Position numbers and translations under genes: made by a program. A stretch of DNA of 64,000 bases from Ferruginibacter sp. (GTDB lineage Bacteria; Bacteroidota; Bacteroidia; Chitinophagales; Chitinophagaceae). The DNA lies in assembly GCA_019638485.1 (NCBI GenBank), contig JAHBTP010000001.1, positions 1,178,001-1,242,000 on the forward strand. The letters are read 5' to 3'. Of this stretch, positions 18,932-26,919 are shown one piece after another; positions within the stretch are counted from its first letter, which is position 1, and every line of letters starts with the position of its first letter. The notes under the pieces were generated by a model. The model made no database searches and was not told where the DNA came from. It worked only from the letters and a program-made list of their open reading frames with translations.

Positions 18932-20497
18932 ATGAAATTAAAAGAACTCAAACAAAAAAGGATTAGCATTATAAACAAGAGCTATTTGATATTGCTGCCG
19001 CTTCTGCACTGCCTTATTGTTACAGCGCAAAAAAATGTGCTGCAATACCCGTTCAAGTTTTCCACAAAACGGAGCAATGCAGCCTCCTTTAACAAGGGAG
19101 CATATATCATGGCAGATAAAAGCGCTTCAAATATTGCATTTGTATTACAGGACATTGATAAGGCGGATTATGTTTTGGCCGATTCAAATTTTAAGATAAT
19201 TTCAAGTTTTTCTTTACCCGCCAAACAAACCATCTTTAATTACGATGCCTCCAACCTGAGCCAGTTAAATTATGTGGGAGCAACCACGGATGGTAACAAG
19301 TACAATTTTATATACAAGCACACTGCCACCAAAATGTTCAGCAATAAAGATTATTATTCTTATAAAATTGAAACGGTTGATTTCGCTGCAAAAAATGTTA
19401 TACAAAAAGATTTTATAAACGTTCCTAAAAATGAAAAGGTGATTTCAGGTTTTTCGGAATACAATAATTTTTTCCTGCTTACAGCAATGGATGAAACTTC
19501 CTCCCTAAAAATATATGGACTATCAGGAAATGGCGCTACTATTGAAAAAACAATTGTATTCCCTGTTCAAAACACGGATGGGAAAAAGGCAAAAAAACTT
19601 TCAGATATCCTGGCAGAAACCGTAACAATTAATGCAGCCGACGAACCGGGGTTAGATGATGCGGTAAGAAGCGCTAAATTATTTACTTCAAAAGATGAGC
19701 TTACCTTTCTTATAAATGATAGGGGCTCAGCACAGGTTGTAACAATCAATACAACTAATTTCTCCGTAAGCAATAAATACATTAAGCATGAAAATGCAGA
19801 AAGCAAAGAGGCAGATAAAGCATATACCAATGCCTATATAACCGGCAACAGGCTTTTTTTAATGCAGGTAGTGCCACAAAAAATTACCGTATCTGTTTTT
19901 GACCTGGATGGAAAAAATTTAAGCAAGCTGGAAATAAATGAAACGAACATACAGCAGTTGACAAACGGCGGCGGCAAATACCAGGAAAGAAGAGGCAGCA
20001 AAGAAAAGGACGAAATGATAGATGATTTTACTAAAATAACAAAAGCGCTTATAAAAGGAACACAAGGCATTGCAGTTGAAACCACTGCAACAGGAAAGTA
20101 TTTAATCACCATTGGTACTTACGATGACATCCAGGTGAGCTCCGGAGGAGGAGATGCTTACCATACGTCGGTTCAATTCGGGCAGGGTACAAGCCCTTCA
20201 ACACAAGCCACCAGCAATTCTTATTATTATACCAATGCTGTACCGGGTGTTTCAAAATTTGTGAGCAGGCCCAATTATTACAAAACCACTTCATTCAGTT
20301 TATTGCTGGATGCAGTAACTCTGAAGCCGGTAAAAGACAAGATACCGGAATCGGCAGCAAAGCAGATAAGGAATTATGTAAGCGAAACAGGAAACGCCAT
20401 GAAAAACCAGTTTGTATTTCATAATAAACAGTATTACGGGTATTATGACGGTGATGCTGAATTTTATATTTTCCAGCATATTGCCATCAGGAAATGA
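18932..20497 (+). CDS. Secreted protein of unknown function
   Basis: I chose the ATG at 18932; an in-frame TTG at 18899 is less likely. It gives a signal peptide (SYLILLPLLHCLIVTAQ, cut before KNVLQ). The remaining ~490 residues form a beta-rich pattern (VLQDIDKADYVLADSNFKII, ITVSVFDLDGKNLSKLEI), suggestive of repeated beta-propeller-like blades, with no catalytic motif seen. It lies 81 bases after the integrase on the same strand. Its presence inside the element is unexplained; it may be cargo. Confidence 0.72.
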   Translation: MKLKELKQKRISIINKSYLILLPLLHCLIVTAQKNVLQYPFKFSTKRSNAASFNKGAYIMADKSASNIAFVLQDIDKADYVLADSNFKIISSFSLPAKQTIFNYDASNLSQLNYVGATTDGNKYNFIYKHTATKMFSNKDYYSYKIETVDFAAKNVIQKDFINVPKNEKVISGFSEYNNFFLLTAMDETSSLKIYGLSGNGATIEKTIVFPVQNTDGKKAKKLSDILAETVTINAADEPGLDDAVRSAKLFTSKDELTFLINDRGSAQVVTINTTNFSVSNKYIKHENAESKEADKAYTNAYITGNRLFLMQVVPQKITVSVFDLDGKNLSKLEINETNIQQLTNGGGKYQERRGSKEKDEMIDDFTKITKALIKGTQGIAVETTATGKYLITIGTYDDIQVSSGGGDAYHTSVQFGQGTSPSTQATSNSYYYTNAVPGVSKFVSRPNYYKTTSFSLLLDAVTLKPVKDKIPESAAKQIRNYVSETGNAMKNQFVFHNKQYYGYYDGDAEFYIFQHIAIRK

Positions 20498-20545
20498 CGT
20501 GTAATTTTTTAAAAGCTGTTTAATCATTTAACCTGTTAAACCTGT

Positions 20546-21394
20546 TTGCTTTTGGAATTTGTCAACAAATTATATCAGGAACTGGAAGAACAGTTGAACT
20601 TTATAAATCTTGAAACAGATGATCCGTTAAAGGAGGCAGAGCTATCAACGCAGGTAATTGTAAATTCCTTAAAACAGCTAAAACAACATGTACTTAAACG
20701 AAAATTCAGATATCAATCTGAAGAAATAAAATTTTTCAAAACCGTAAAACCAAAATTTCTTTCAAAGCTCATCTTTCAAATAAGTGTTTACAATATTCAT
20801 AGCCGGATGCCGAAAGGAGGAGAAAAAATTGCAAGAAAATATTTACACCATGAGTTGCAAAATCTTCGAAGATACTTTGATAATAATTTAGACTTTTATA
20901 AATATTACCGGACAGGAAGTAACTATTTAGACCATAAATATTTTGTGAGAGGTAAGCATGACATTCGTCTTACGCTTGATACATTTTACTTTGAAACAGA
21001 CCCGCTATTTAGTACCAGCCACGATTATAAAGTGGCAAAAATTATCGCAAATGATTTACTGCAGGTTTACCTGGAAGATACCATTTCATCACTTGAAAGA
21101 AAAGAAAATAGTATGCCAATGCAGGATTTTCCCAAAATAAAACTTACCTGGACGGAACAAAAAACTGCACTGATAGAGCTTTTATACGCATTGCATACCA
21201 GGGCTGTATTTGATAATGGTAAAGCTGATATAAAGGATATTGCCAGCTATTTTGAAAATATTTTCAACATTGATTTAGGTGATTATTACAGGGCTTTTAT
21301 GGAAATCAGGTTACGAAAAACCGGCAGAACAAAATTCATTGATGCAATACGGGAAAGTTTAATAAAAAGAATGGATGAAGCGGAAGAAAAATAG
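20546..21394 (+). CDS. rteC: RteC-domain protein
   Basis: The 282-residue protein shows the layout of RteC: LYQELEEQLNFI at the start, a middle with NIHSRMPKGG and NLRRYFDNNLDFYKYYRTG, and a conserved LDHKYFVRG. RteC is known from Bacteroides conjugative transposons as an activator of excision genes. No ATG fits the start; a TTG at 20546 or 20552 is the best candidate. The excisionase-like gene follows 114 bases downstream, with a palindromic operator candidate between them, matching the regulatory logic known for RteC. Confidence 0.88.
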   Translation: MLLEFVNKLYQELEEQLNFINLETDDPLKEAELSTQVIVNSLKQLKQHVLKRKFRYQSEEIKFFKTVKPKFLSKLIFQISVYNIHSRMPKGGEKIARKYLHHELQNLRRYFDNNLDFYKYYRTGSNYLDHKYFVRGKHDIRLTLDTFYFETDPLFSTSHDYKVAKIIANDLLQVYLEDTISSLERKENSMPMQDFPKIKLTWTEQKTALIELLYALHTRAVFDNGKADIKDIASYFENIFNIDLGDYYRAFMEIRLRKTGRTKFIDAIRESLIKRMDEAEEK

Positions 21395-21428
21395 AATACG
21401 GCCTGGCGGGATATTTTTAAATTTATTT

Positions 21429-21453
21429 CACCCAAGTTGGGTGCATCTTGGGT
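21429..21453. promoter_or_regulatory. Palindromic operator candidate upstream of the HTH gene
   Basis: The 15-base perfect palindrome CACCCAAGTTGGGTG is followed by a further half site (TTGGGT at 21448-21453), 56-80 bases upstream of the HTH/excisionase-like start. It could bind RteC or the HTH protein itself to control excision and replication genes. The sequence is too short and T-poor after the stem to be a terminator. Confidence 0.55.
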
Positions 21454-21508
21454 ACTAAAACCGGTCAAATCATATTTTTTTGTGCCATACTAAAATTCAC
21501 TACAACGT

Positions 21509-21826
21509 ATGGCAGTAAATATCGTTACCAAAGAAGACCTGACAGAGTTCAGGCATCAGCTCCTTGATGATTTAAAAACAATCATCCATACTAAGCCTCC
21601 CAAACAAAAACAATGGCTTAAAAGCAGTGAAGTCAGAAAACTGCTTAAAATTTCACCGGGCACATTGCAAAATCTACGCATCAACGGTACGCTTGCATTT
21701 ACGAGGATCGGAAGCATTCTCTATTACAGTTATGAAGATATTGAAGCTTTGCTGGATAGTAATAAGAAACATGCCCTTATGGAAAATACACTCTTTGGCA
21801 ATTTAAAAAAAGGAGGTAATCCATGA
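21509..21826 (+). CDS. Excisionase-like helix-turn-helix protein
   Basis: This 105-residue protein has a short N-terminal helix (VTKEDLTEFRHQLLDDLKTI) and a MerR-type winged HTH (WLKSSEVRKLLKISPGTLQN, then LRINGTLAFTRIGSILYY and a YEDIEALLD helix, ~36-86). Such proteins accompany integrases in Bacteroidota elements and serve as recombination directionality factors or regulators. It overlaps the next gene by four bases (ATGA), so the two are translationally coupled. Confidence 0.87.
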   Translation: MAVNIVTKEDLTEFRHQLLDDLKTIIHTKPPKQKQWLKSSEVRKLLKISPGTLQNLRINGTLAFTRIGSILYYSYEDIEALLDSNKKHALMENTLFGNLKKGGNP

Positions 21827-22638
21827 ATTATATAAAACATCTTGCAGGCTTCTTCGAACGGGTGTCCACCGATGAACGGCTAAATCCTACACATATCAGT
21901 ATGTATGTTTCACTATTTCAGTTTTGGAATGCAAGCCGCTTTAAAAATCCGATCAGCATTTCACGGGGAGAATTAATGAGAATAAGCAAAATCAGTGCAA
22001 AGGCTACTTATCACAAGTGCATGAAAGAGCTGAATGATTTTGGCTATCTCAAATACAAGCCCTCATATAACCCATTCAAAGGAAGCTTTGTTTACTTGTT
22101 CAATTTCCAGACAGGTAATGAACAGCCTGATAGTACAGACAATACTAAAATCGGAACAGGTATTGAACAAGCACAAGAGCCTTACATAAACGGTTCAAAC
22201 ATTATAAACCAAACGTCTTTAAACCTGGATGAGCCGGCACAAAAAAAAGAAGTTCAAAAAGTGAACAGGTTGGGAAAAGAAGAAAAAGAAAAGTTGCGGC
22301 AAAAGAAAAAGAAGAAAGCTGAAGCCGAAGGCGAAAGCCCCGATGGCTATCGGTATTCTGCCAAAAAAGAAAGAAGCGATTTCATTGTTCCGCAGGTTGG
22401 CCAGGTACAGGAATACTTTGCTTTGCAAAAATTTTCTTCTGTAGAAGCGGCAAAATTTTATAATTATTTTCAAAGCAATGGTTGGCTGGTTGGCGGCAGA
22501 ACAAAAATGAAAGACTGGCAAGCTGCAGCCCGTAACTGGATGCTTAATGCAAACAAATTTGCCAAAGGAAAACCGGTAAAGCCCAAAGCCAAACATCTTC
22601 ATGCAACAACCAACAAAAACTATTCAGAGCCGCTATAA
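21823..22638 (+). CDS. DnaD-like replication/regulatory protein of the element
   Basis: The 271-residue protein begins with a winged-helix region (HISMYVSLFQFWNASRFKNP, SRGELMRISKISAKATYHKC, LNDFGYLKYKPSYNP), then a Lys/Glu-rich linker (~165-185) and a C-terminal segment (FQSNGWLVGGRTKMKDWQAA) reminiscent of DnaD/replisome-organiser tails. It overlaps the DnaC-like ATPase by 38 bases. The pair resembles the DnaD-DnaC loader pairs used by phages and integrative elements to recruit the host helicase. Confidence 0.75.
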   Translation: MNYIKHLAGFFERVSTDERLNPTHISMYVSLFQFWNASRFKNPISISRGELMRISKISAKATYHKCMKELNDFGYLKYKPSYNPFKGSFVYLFNFQTGNEQPDSTDNTKIGTGIEQAQEPYINGSNIINQTSLNLDEPAQKKEVQKVNRLGKEEKEKLRQKKKKKAEAEGESPDGYRYSAKKERSDFIVPQVGQVQEYFALQKFSSVEAAKFYNYFQSNGWLVGGRTKMKDWQAAARNWMLNANKFAKGKPVKPKAKHLHATTNKNYSEPL

Positions 22639-23236
22639 CTACAACGATGTTTGGGAGTGGCTGCAACAAAAAGGCAAAGAAATCTATGGTAAAAAATTTC
22701 AACTGCATGAGGAAGATAAGCAAACCATTTACCTGCTGCTTTGCTGGTTCTTACAAGACGATATTGCAGCCCCACAGTTAGAGCTTGATTTGGGGAAAGG
22801 AATTTTATTAAGCGGTCCCGTTGGTTGCGGTAAAACAACATTAATGAGTTTAATGAGGTATGTAACACAAAACAAATACAAGTTCATTATGAAATCATGC
22901 AGGGATACAGGTTTTGAATTTATTGAAGATGGCTTTTCAGTCATTCATAAATACAGCAAAGGGGCATTATATCAGTATAATCCGAAGATTTATTGCTTCG
23001 ATGATTTAGGAGTAGAAAGCAGCTTGAAATATTACGGCAATGAGTGCAATGTAATGGCAGAAATTTTATTGACCAGGTATGATTTTTTTATCAGTCAGAA
23101 TCTCATTACTCATGTTACTACTAATCTTTCGGCCAGTGAAATTGAAGAAGCCTATGGCAATCGGGTAAGAAGCAGGTTACGGGAAATGCTCAATCTGATT
23201 TCATTCGATGCTAATTCAGCAGACAAACGAAAGTAA
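22601..23236 (+). CDS. DnaC-like AAA+ ATPase (helicase loader)
   Basis: The 211-residue protein has Walker A GPVGCGKTT (~72-80), Walker B YCFDDLGVE (~131-139), a sensor-like HVTTNLS (~170) and an Arg-rich end (YGNRVRSRLREML). Size and order match DnaC/IstB-type ATPases that load replicative helicase on DNA. Strong overlap with the DnaD-like gene supports a shared replication role for the element. An ATG at 22601 begins inside the previous gene. Confidence 0.85.
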   Translation: MQQPTKTIQSRYNYNDVWEWLQQKGKEIYGKKFQLHEEDKQTIYLLLCWFLQDDIAAPQLELDLGKGILLSGPVGCGKTTLMSLMRYVTQNKYKFIMKSCRDTGFEFIEDGFSVIHKYSKGALYQYNPKIYCFDDLGVESSLKYYGNECNVMAEILLTRYDFFISQNLITHVTTNLSASEIEEAYGNRVRSRLREMLNLISFDANSADKRK

Positions 23237-23351
23237 ATGATATTGGCATCCTTGACAGCGAAATAAAATAAAAATGAAGTGAGTAAATGTTTAACCCGAT
23301 TGCATTTAATAACGGCTTAATTGATAAACGACAATAAACCAAAATCAAAAA

Positions 23352-23795
23352 ATGAATATCAAAAATTACACATCAACAGTAGAAGCCGGCCGCAGCATGG
23401 CAAAAATTGAAGAACTGTTGGTAGAAATTGGTGCCAGTAATATCAACAAACAATACGCAGATAAAATCTGCACTGGCATCACTTTCTTACTATACGACCA
23501 ACAACTGCAGCAAACTTTACCTTTTCACCTTAAAGCACAGGTTGAAGAATGCTTTGCCATCCTTTGGCAGGATGTAAAGCGGCCTCGGCCCGACACCCGG
23601 GCACAGATACAACAGCAGGCCGGCCGTACCGCCTGGAGAATCCTTTCTGACTGGACAGAGGTCCAATGCACCATGATTCTGTTAGGCCAGGCAAAACCCC
23701 TGCAAATGTTCCTGCCGTTTATGTACGATATGAAAACGAATGAAACGCTTTTTGATAAGGTTAGTAATGGGAAAGTGAAGTTGTTACCCGGTTAA
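23352..23795 (+). CDS. Conserved mobile-element protein of unknown function
   Basis: The 147-residue helical protein (AGRSMAKIEELLVEIGASNI, HLKAQVEECFAILWQDVKRP, AGRTAWRILSDWTEVQCTMI) shows no signal peptide, membrane helix or catalytic motif. The single-strand-annealing or phage-recombination families are not apparent. It lies 115 bases after the DnaC-like gene and is likely part of the core of this element type. Confidence 0.65.
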   Translation: MNIKNYTSTVEAGRSMAKIEELLVEIGASNINKQYADKICTGITFLLYDQQLQQTLPFHLKAQVEECFAILWQDVKRPRPDTRAQIQQQAGRTAWRILSDWTEVQCTMILLGQAKPLQMFLPFMYDMKTNETLFDKVSNGKVKLLPG

Positions 23796-23834
23796 ATAGT
23801 TGAGCAATTGAGTTACTTTTGCAGAACAAGAGTT

Positions 23835-24050
23835 ATGCATATGAATTTTGAAAAATCATGGATAGAAATAGAATGCCCTAAATGCAGTTATAAGAACGAA
23901 ATTCAATTGCTCGATATTAAATTTGAAAGCAAAATACACTGTTCAAATTGCAAAATAACTATACAATTAAAAGACGACAACGCTTCTGCATACACAACAA
24001 TTAATAATGTAAACAACCTTTTCAACGATTTAGATAACCTTTTTAAATAA
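23835..24050 (+). CDS. Small zinc-ribbon protein
   Basis: The start at 23835 (MHMNFEKSW) is preferred over an upstream in-frame position. The 71-residue protein has two Cys pairs (ECPKCSY and HCSNCKI) spaced ~23 residues, as in a zinc ribbon, and an acidic end with LFNDLDNLFK repeated. It is followed four bases later by the PD-(D/E)XK gene, so the two probably act together. Confidence 0.68.
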   Translation: MHMNFEKSWIEIECPKCSYKNEIQLLDIKFESKIHCSNCKITIQLKDDNASAYTTINNVNNLFNDLDNLFK

Positions 24051-24054
24051 TCGA

Positions 24055-25014
24055 ATGTATTTTAACCATAATCTCCGTGTAAAAGTTCAAAACTGGCGTA
24101 ACAGGCTTTATAAATCAACATACGAACAGTTCAATAATAGTTATTACTTCTTCTTTAAAAATATTACAGCAACAAGTCTTATTAATAAAATAATTCAAGA
24201 TGCAGTAGATAAGAACCCTGTTATAGCAGAGCAAATAGAAACTGCCAAAAAACAATTAGCCAGTGGCTATGGAAGATTCAGATTAAGTAAACTTCAATTT
24301 AATGATGAAAGCCATATAGCCGGTTTTTTGTACTGTCTGCAACAATACTTTATTTCAGAAAAAGCAGATGCTATAGCACTGGTGCAAAATTATAGCACAT
24401 CAGGAGGGAGTTACGACGGGCAGCAGGAGAGTTTTATTGTTCAGTATATTCAACCAATCACAAACTACGTTGAGGATATTCTTGATGAATCAAGTTCTGT
24501 ATTATATCTGCTTGAAAAATATAAAGTAAGGACAGAAAATTTTTTAAAGACTGAACTTTTGAACAAATACAAAGCACTGACTAAAAGTTACGAACAACTT
24601 TTAGAAGATGATTTGCGTTTGTATCTTTTTGACAACGGTATCGACAATCCATTTTCAACACCAAAGAGTGCATCGGGCAGGGCAGATATTGTAGGTATGC
24701 TGGATACTATTGACCCACTTGTTCTTGAAATAAAGATTTATGATGCAGAGAAGGGATATAAGAAGCAAAGAGTAATTGATGGGTTCAATCAGGTAGTTAG
24801 GTATGCAAATGATTATAATAAGCCTGTTGGTTATCTGATTGTTTTTGTTATTGACCACGTAGAATTTAGCTTTCAAAGCTCAACCAATGAAAAAACATGG
24901 CCGGTTAAAATTGAAACTCAGGGCAAAGCTTTTTACATTATTTTTATCAATCTTTTTGATGGTACTTCTGCAAGTAGTAGCAGAGCGCCGGAAAATATTA
25001 TGGTTGAAATTTAA
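24055..25014 (+). CDS. PD-(D/E)XK nuclease-like protein
   Basis: The 319-residue protein has a helical N-terminal half and a C-terminal core with SGRADIVG (Asp ~207), ~15 residues, then LVLEIKIYD (Glu/Lys ~225-227) and QVVRYANDYNKPVGYLIVF. This D-x(n)-ExK arrangement with a following helix is the signature of the restriction-endonuclease fold. It directly follows a zinc-ribbon gene and precedes an AlbA_2 protein in the cargo block, which suggests DNA-targeting defence. No partner methylase is present. Family beyond the fold is not recognised. Confidence 0.7.
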   Translation: MYFNHNLRVKVQNWRNRLYKSTYEQFNNSYYFFFKNITATSLINKIIQDAVDKNPVIAEQIETAKKQLASGYGRFRLSKLQFNDESHIAGFLYCLQQYFISEKADAIALVQNYSTSGGSYDGQQESFIVQYIQPITNYVEDILDESSSVLYLLEKYKVRTENFLKTELLNKYKALTKSYEQLLEDDLRLYLFDNGIDNPFSTPKSASGRADIVGMLDTIDPLVLEIKIYDAEKGYKKQRVIDGFNQVVRYANDYNKPVGYLIVFVIDHVEFSFQSSTNEKTWPVKIETQGKAFYIIFINLFDGTSASSSRAPENIMVEI

Positions 25015-25031
25015 GAAGCCCCATATAACTC

Positions 25032-26564
25032 ATGCACCTTCCCATCAACATAGACGACTTGATTAATGGCACCACTGTAGAGTGGGAACGTATTGAATTT
25101 AAAGAAGGCTGGAATGATTTGCATATACTCCACACCATTTGTGCTTTTGCAAATGATTTCAGCAACCTGGGCGGCGGTTATGTTGTTGTAGGTATTGCGG
25201 AGAAGAACGGTAAGCCAATTTTACGTCCCAAAGGATTAACACCTGAGCAGGCTGATAAAATTCAAAAAGAATTACTCAACCTTTGCAAGCAACGATTAAA
25301 GCCTGACTATACACCTATTGTTGAGCCGGTAACTTTTCAAGGCAAACTTATCTTAATAATTTGGTGTCCCGGCGGTCAGGAACGGCCTTACGAAACACCG
25401 GAAAGTTTCGCAAAAGGAGTTCCTGTTGCAAAGCATTATTACATCCGAAAATTCAGTAATACCGTAAAACCAAATAAAACGGAGAAGGAAGAGTTGCTTC
25501 GCTTTGCTGCGGTTCCATATGATGACAGGGTAAATCATAAATACAGTATCAATGATTTATCGCCGGGATTAGTGCGTTCCTTTTTGCAGGAAATAAAAAG
25601 CAAACTGTTTGAAGAATTTGACAAACTGACTTTTGAAGATGTATGCAGGCAGATGAATTTGGTAGAAGGCCCGGCAGAATACATAAAGCCAAAGAACTTT
25701 GCTTTAATGTTTTTCAACCCCAATCCTGAAAAAATATTCCTTAAAGCACAGATTGAAATTGTGTCTTTTCAGAACGAGGAGGCAGATAAGAATTTTACGG
25801 AAACTGTTTTTGAAGGACCGATACATCAGCAGTTGAAAGATGTGCTTCGCTTTTTTAAATCACAGGTGATAAAGGAAAAAGTACAGAAGGTAAGTCATCA
25901 GCCCGAAGCAATCCGCAGTTTCAATTTCCCTTATGAAGCATTAGAGGAAGTGTTGGCTAATGCTGTTTACCACCGTAATTATGAAATAATAGAACCAATT
26001 GAAGTACGGATTCATCCCAATATGATTCAGGTCATAAGTTTCCCTGGCCCCGACAGTTATATAAAAATGCAAGACATGAAAGCCGGAAAGGTTGTTGCCC
26101 GGCGTTACCGCAACAGGCAAATTGGCAATATCTTGAAAGAATTAAAACTGACGGAAGGTAAGTGTACCGGCATCCCAACCATACTAAAGGCCATGAATAA
26201 AAACGGCTCACCGGAGCCGGATTTTGTAACAGATGATGAACGAACCTCTCTTACCGTAACCATACCCGTTCACCCTGCCTTTCGGGAAATCAATTTTTCA
26301 ACGCTAAAATTAACCCCGACAGCCAAGCAGGTGCTTAGAGTAACCAGAAATGCAATTCTGTCAACTGTCACTATATCTATGATGATTCAGACAAAGGCCA
26401 CCAGCGGGGCTTTAAGACGGGCAATTTCAAACCTGCTGGAACTTGGCCTTCTGGCTTATACAATCCCCGATAAGCCCAACAGCCGCTTACAGAGGTACAC
26501 AGTAACTCCTAACGGAGAAGAGTTTCTGGACTTTTTGGATAAGGAAGAAGAATCGCCTTTTTGA
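25032..26564 (+). CDS. AlbA_2 (Schlafen-type) and HATPase domain protein
   Basis: The 510-residue protein has an AlbA_2-type domain (EFKEGWNDLHILHTICAFAN then GGGYVVVGIAEKNG, ~22-60), a long middle, an HATPase_c_4-like region (YEALEEVLANAVYHRNYE at ~302-319, IRVHP-like IEVRIHPNMIQVISFPGP) and a C-terminal winged helix (~430-500). Such proteins are widespread as putative transcriptional regulators and also occur in defence islands. It follows the nuclease gene by 17 bases and shares its strand. Actual substrate is unknown. Confidence 0.85.
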   Translation: MHLPINIDDLINGTTVEWERIEFKEGWNDLHILHTICAFANDFSNLGGGYVVVGIAEKNGKPILRPKGLTPEQADKIQKELLNLCKQRLKPDYTPIVEPVTFQGKLILIIWCPGGQERPYETPESFAKGVPVAKHYYIRKFSNTVKPNKTEKEELLRFAAVPYDDRVNHKYSINDLSPGLVRSFLQEIKSKLFEEFDKLTFEDVCRQMNLVEGPAEYIKPKNFALMFFNPNPEKIFLKAQIEIVSFQNEEADKNFTETVFEGPIHQQLKDVLRFFKSQVIKEKVQKVSHQPEAIRSFNFPYEALEEVLANAVYHRNYEIIEPIEVRIHPNMIQVISFPGPDSYIKMQDMKAGKVVARRYRNRQIGNILKELKLTEGKCTGIPTILKAMNKNGSPEPDFVTDDERTSLTVTIPVHPAFREINFSTLKLTPTAKQVLRVTRNAILSTVTISMMIQTKATSGALRRAISNLLELGLLAYTIPDKPNSRLQRYTVTPNGEEFLDFLDKEEESPF

Positions 26565-26575
26565 TCCAACCTGAT

Positions 26576-26797
26576 AGGCAAGAGTTAAATATGCCCCATT
26601 TTCTCAATTAGTTGAAAATCAATATAAAACATTGCCATCCTTCCTAAAAACAGGCAAGAGTGCAGGCAAGAGTTACTGAGGTTAAATGTCCGGAAAACAG
26701 GCATGAGTACAGGCAAGAGTTGTTTCCGGTAAAACCCTTATTTTACTGCGTTTTTATTAGCTAATCTGCCCGAAGCTTACCTAAAACAGGCAAGAGT
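26576..26797. repeat. Six copies of an AGGCAAGAGT direct repeat
   Basis: AGGCAAGAGT occurs at 26576, 26652, 26664, 26711 and 26788, with one variant (AGGCATGAGT) at 26699. Two pairs have 12-base start-to-start spacing (26652/26664 and 26699/26711), close to one helical turn. They fill the 355-base gap between the AlbA_2 gene and the convergent DUF4365-like gene. The layout fits iterons or tandem protein-binding sites. No gene is seen in the gap. Confidence 0.8.
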
Positions 26798-26919
26798 CAG
26801 GAAAGGGAATCGGTAGAGAATCAATGCTTGAACAGTACAGAAACAGTCCGGTATAAGTCCGTATTAACGCTGTATTAAGCCCGATGTTTAATTACAATTG
26901 TAGATTTTCATAGCCTGAT

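Noticed and set aside
26576..26797. Possible short CRISPR array
   Set aside because: The repeated word is only ~10 bases and spacing is irregular (2 to 67 bases between copies); no cas gene is nearby.
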